DNA of 64,000 nt from Marthasterias glacialis (Eukaryota; Echinodermata; Asteroidea; Forcipulatida; Asteriidae): positions 7,298,505 through 7,362,504 of the forward strand of contig OU452233.1 in NCBI GenBank assembly GCA_911728455.2. The letters run 5' to 3'. The notes under the pieces are model-generated. The model searched no databases. It had not been told where the DNA came from and worked only from the letters and a program-made list of their open reading frames with translations. A program made the translations under genes and the position numbers. Positions 60,281-64,000 of the stretch are shown in pieces (the stretch's first letter is position 1; every line of letters begins with the position of its first letter).

Positions 60281-63200
60281 GGAGCTCCCTGTGAGCACTC
60301 GCACTTTTGGTCAAAAATTTGGGGGGCGATTTTTTGATAGAAATTGATAGAGTGGACATCACTGAAGAGGGTTTGTGTGTGGGGAAGGGGCCGACTCGCA
60401 ATATTTGGGCAAATGGCAAAATTGAGGTCAACTCTGACGTCATCAAGATGGCCGAAAAAGCTCGCTAGCTCCCGAAATAACGCAAGCTGGGACCTCTAGT
60501 TTGTTGGACACGCCTCGGAAGAGCTGCCCGCATCGACTGATTCCATGCAAACCACTTTTGAAGTTGGGTCAAAAATTAAAATTTCTCACAGGGAGCTCCC
60601 TGTGAGCACTCGCACTTTTGGTCAAAAATTTGGGGGGCGATTTTTTGATAGAAATTGATAGAGTGGACATCACTGAAGAGGGTTTGTGTGTGGGGAAGGG
60701 GCCGATTCGCAATATTTGGGCAAATGGCAAAATTGAGGTCAACTCTGACGTCATCAAGATGGCCGAAAAAGCTCGCTAGCTCCCGAAATAACGCAAGCTG
60801 GGACCTCTAGTTTGTTGGACACGCCTCGGAAGAGCTGCCCGCATCGACTGATTCCATGAAAACCACTTTTGAAGTTGGGTCAAAAATTAAAATTTCTCAC
60901 AGGGAGCTCCCTGTGAGCACTCGCACTTTTGGTCAAAAATTTGGGGGGCGATTTTTTGATAGAAATTGATAGAGTGGACATCACTGAAGAGGGTTTGTGT
61001 GTGGGGAAGGGGCCGATTCGCAATATTTGGGCAAATGGCAAAATTTAGGTCAACCCTGACGTCATCAAGATGGCCGAAAAAGCTCGCTAGCTCCCGAAAT
61101 AACGCAAGCTGGGACCTCTAGTTTGTTGGACACGCCTCGGAAGAGCTGCCCGCATCGACTGATTCCATGAAAACCACTTTTGAAGTTGGGTCAAAAATTA
61201 AAATTTCTCACAGGGAGCTCCCTGTGAGCACTCGCACTTTTGGTCAAAAATTTGGGGGCGATTTTTTGATAGAAATTGATAGAGTGGACATCACTGAAGA
61301 GGGTTTGTGTGTGGGGAAGGGGCCGATTCGCAATATTTGGGCAAATGGCAAAATTTAGGTCAACTCTGACGTCATCAAGATGGCCGAAAAAGCTCGCTAG
61401 CTCCCGAAATAACGCAAGCTGGGACCTCTAGTTTGTTGGACACGCCTCGGAAGAGCTGCCCGCATCGACTGATTCCATGAAAACCACTTTTGAAGTTGGG
61501 TCAAAAATTAAAATTTCTCACAGGGAGCTCCCTGTGAGCACTCGCACTTTTGGTCAAAAATTTGGGGGCGATTTTTTGATAGAAATTGATAGAGTGGACA
61601 TCACTGAAGAGGGTTTGTGTGTGGGGAAGGGGCCGATTCGCAATATTTGGGCAAATGGCAAAATTTAGGTCAACTCTGACGTCATCAAGATGGCCGAAAA
61701 AGCTCGCTAGCTCCCGAAATAACGCAAGCTGGGACCTCTAGTTTGTTGGACACGCCTCGGAAGAGCTGCCCGCATCGACTGATTCCATGAAAACCACTTT
61801 TGAAGTTGGGTCAAAAATTAAAATTTCTCACAGGGAGCTCCCTGTGAGCACTCGCACTTTTGGTCAAAAATTTGGGGGGCGATTTTTTGATAGAAATTGA
61901 TAGAGTGGACATCACTGAAGAGGGTTTGTGTGTGGGGAAGGGGCCGACTCGCAATATTTGGGCAAATGGCAAAATTGAGGTCAACTCTGACGTCATCAAG
62001 ATGGCCGAAAAAGCTCGCTAGCTCCCGAAATAACGCAAGCTGGGACCTCTAGTTTGTTGGACACGCCTCGGAAGAGCTGCCCGCATCGACTGATTCCATG
62101 CAAACCACTTTTGAAGTTGGGTCAAAAATTAAAATTTCTCACAGGGAGCTCCCTGTGAGCACTCGCACTTTTGGTCAAAAATTTGGGGGGCGATTTTTTG
62201 ATAGAAATTGATAGAGTGGACATCACTGAAGAGGGTTTGTGTGTGGGGAAGGGGCCGATTCGCAATATTTGGGCAAATGGCAAAATTGAGGTCAACTCTG
62301 ACGTCATCAAGATGGCCGAAAAAGCTCGCTAGCTCCCGAAATAACGCAAGCTGGGACCTCTAGTTTGTTGGACACGCCTCGGAAGAGCTGCCCGCATCGA
62401 CTGATTCCATGAAAACCACTTTTGAAGTTGGGTCAAAAATTAAAATTTCTCACAGGGAGCTCCCTGTGAGCACTCGCACTTTTGGTCAAAAATTTGGGGG
62501 GCGATTTTTTGATAGAAATTGATAGAGTGGACATCACTGAAGAGGGTTTGTGTGTGGGGAAGGGGCCGATTCGCAATATTTGGGCAAATGGCAAAATTTA
62601 GGTCAACCCTGACGTCATCAAGATGGCCGAAAAAGCTCGCTAGCTCCCGAAATAACGCAAGCTGGGACCTCTAGTTTGTTGGACACGCCTCGGAAGAGCT
62701 GCCCGCATCGACTGATTCCATGAAAACCACTTTTGAAGTTGGGTCAAAAATTAAAATTTCTCACAGGGAGCTCCCTGTGAGCACTCGCACTTTTGGTCAA
62801 AAATTTGGGGGCGATTTTTTGATAGAAATTGATAGAGTGGACATCACTGAAGAGGGTTTGTGTGTGGGGAAGGGGCCGATTCGCAATATTTGGGCAAATG
62901 GCAAAATTTAGGTCAACTCTGACGTCATCAAGATGGCCGAAAAAGCTCGCTAGCTCCCGAAATAACGCAAGCTGGGACCTCTAGTTTGTTGGACACGCCT
63001 CGGAAGAGCTGCCCGCATCGACTGATTCCATGAAAACCACTTTTGAAGTTGGGTCAAAAATTAAAATTTCTCACAGGGAGCTCCCTGTGAGCACTCGCAC
63101 TTTTGGTCAAAAATTTGGGGGCGATTTTTTGATAGAAATTGATAGAGTGGACATCACTGAAGAGGGTTTGTGTGTGGGGAAGGGGCCGATTCGCAATATT

Positions 63201-64000
63201 TGGGCAAATGGCAAAATTTAGGTCAACTCTGACGTCATCAAGATGGCCGAAAAAGCTCGCTAGCTCCCGAAATAACGCAAGCTGGGACCTCTAGTTTGTT
63301 GGACACGCCTCGGAAGAGCTGCCCGCATCGACTGATTCCATGAAAACCACTTTTGAAGTTGGGTCAAAAATTAAAATTTCTCACAGGGAGCTCCCTGTGA
63401 GCACTCGCACTTGTGGTCAAAAATTTGGGGGGCGATTTTTTGATAGAAATTGATAGAGTGGACATCACTGAAGAGGGTTTGTGTGTGGGGAAGGGGCCGA
63501 CTCGCAATATTTGGGCAAATGGCAAAATTGAGGTCAACTCTGACGTCATCAAGATGGCCGAAAAAGCTCGCTAGCTCCCGAAATAACGCAAGCTGGGACC
63601 TCTAGTTTGTTGGACACGCCTCGGAAGAGCTGCCCGCATCGACTGATTCCATGCAAACCACTTTTGAAGTTGGGTCAAAAATTAAAATTTCTCACAGGGA
63701 GCTCCCTGTGAGCACTCGCACTTTTGGTCAAAAATTTGGGGGGCGATTTTTTGATAGAAATTGATAGAGTGGACATCACTGAAGAGGGTTTGTGTGTGGG
63801 GAAGGGGCCGATTCGCAATATTTGGGCAAATGGCAAAATTGAGGTCAACTCTGACGTCATCAAGATGGCCGAAAAAGCTCGCTAGCTCCCGAAATAACGC
63901 AAGCTGGGACCTCTAGTTTGTTGGACACGCCTCGGAAGAGCTGCCCGCATCGACTGATTCCATGAAAACCACTTTTGAAGTTGGGTCAAAAATTAAAATT
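60281..64000 (+). repeat. 5-monomer HOR, 1,553 bp, two full copies and a partial third
   Basis: The copies are 60281-61833, 61834-63386 and 63387 to the window end. Unit order: G6 with CCGACTCGC and ATTGAGG; G6 with ATGCAAACC upstream and ATTGAGG; G6 with CAACCCTGACG; G5-CGAT; G5-CGAT. Linked markers repeat every 1,553 bp: GAG for TAG at 60424, 61977 and 63530; C at 60548, 62101 and 63654; CCC at 61055 and 62608. The only difference I noticed is CTTGTGG near 63413 in copy three. The HOR continues past the window. Confidence 0.92.

Larger units (their letters stand above)
1..64000 (+). repeat. Satellite DNA array, 310-311 bp monomer, about 206 copies
   Basis: The window consists entirely of head-to-tail copies of one monomer, with no inversion and no foreign insertion. 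Taking GGAGCTCCCT as the unit start, copies begin at 1, 312, 623, 934, 1245 and so on. Length is 311 bp with a G6 run, 310 with G5, 313 with G8 and 314 with G9; rare units are 309 or 315. Most copies differ by only a few substitutions, so pairwise identity is very high. A hand count on one unit gives 83 G and 62 C in 311 bp. A length near two nucleosomes, strict tandem order and higher-order structure are typical of eukaryotic satellite DNA at centromeres or in other heterochromatin; that location is inference. I do not recognise the family and cannot assign a species. The array runs off both edges, so its full size is unknown. Confidence 0.98.

Noticed and set aside
11776-63221. The recurrent 63-aa plus-strand frame as a real multicopy gene family
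   Set aside because: It is broken in about two thirds of units, has a weak start context, no recognised domain, and start and stop losses spread freely. Kept only as a repeat-embedded frame.
11823-63400. G5/G6 differences as sequencing homopolymer errors
   Set aside because: Run length is linked to nearby substitutions (TGAT with G5, GAGAGTTT with G9) and repeats with exact HOR spacing, so most differences look real. Isolated cases could still be errors.
60258-63863. 62-codon minus-strand frames (six in the last HOR) and other minus-strand frames of 62-95 codons
   Set aside because: They overlap the plus-strand frame and arise from single losses of a stop codon or from alternative starts; no conserved domain was recognised.
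1-64000. CRISPR array
   Set aside because: There are no unique spacers; the whole 311-bp unit repeats.
1-64000. 5S rRNA, tRNA, snRNA or rDNA spacer array
   Set aside because: No pol III A/B box pair, 5S core or conserved rRNA stretch was recognised in the monomer.
1-64000. LTR, SINE, Helitron or other transposon origin
   Set aside because: No terminal repeats, target-site duplications, poly-A tails or transposase fragments were seen; the array gives no element ends to examine.
1-64000. Telomeric repeat or bacterial/plasmid sequence
   Set aside because: No short telomere-type repeat is present, and a 64 kb gene-free satellite is not bacterial in character.

Overview
The whole 64 kb window is one uninterrupted tandem array of a single satellite monomer of about 310-311 bp, roughly 206 copies, all head to tail in the same orientation. 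Both ends of the window lie inside the array. I see no unique flanking DNA, transposon insertion, RNA gene or convincing protein-coding gene. This is eukaryotic satellite DNA of a centromeric, pericentromeric, subtelomeric or other heterochromatic type. I cannot name the species. A hand count on one monomer gives about 47% GC and 13 CpG (observed/expected about 0.8). That lack of strong CpG depletion fits a genome without heavy germline CpG methylation, or a very young array.

Every monomer carries the same internal landmarks: a perfect 22-bp palindrome centred on a SacI site (GAGCTC); a G-run of 5, 6, 8 or 9; two GATAGA motifs 10 bp apart; a 17-bp stretch matching the CENP-B box core with one mismatch; a perfect TGACGTCA (CRE/bZIP) palindrome followed by AAGATGGC; and a NheI site. 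An internal partial duplication (CACTTTTG...GGTCAAAAATT) sits either side of the boundary I used, the palindrome.

G-run length sets monomer length. G6 gives 311 bp and G5 gives 310 bp. It also decides whether a 63-codon open frame is intact: 73 monomers have it open (mostly G5) and about two thirds have it shifted (mostly G6). I treat this frame as a by-product of the repeat, but the switch is recorded as a finding.

Layout by variant: 1-11.8 kb is all G6 with mixed AAATGG/AAGTGG monomers and an 8-monomer higher-order repeat (HOR; 2,488 bp, two copies at 2489-7464). At 12.1-19.3 kb there are nested 3-, 6- and 5-monomer HORs. From 14.6 to 44.6 kb a GGGGGTGAT subtype is interleaved with G6 monomers, with 2-, 3- and 4-monomer HORs. 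At 36.4-47.2 kb a marked 3-monomer cassette recurs four times and a 4-monomer block is duplicated 8,080 bp away. From 47.8 kb to the end GGGGGCGAT monomers dominate and the AAGTGG state disappears. A 5-monomer HOR (1,553 bp) fills 60281 to the window end. Near-identical HOR copies and mosaic sharing of markers point to recent unequal exchange and gene conversion.

All markers were read by eye. No alignment, database search or structure prediction was run.
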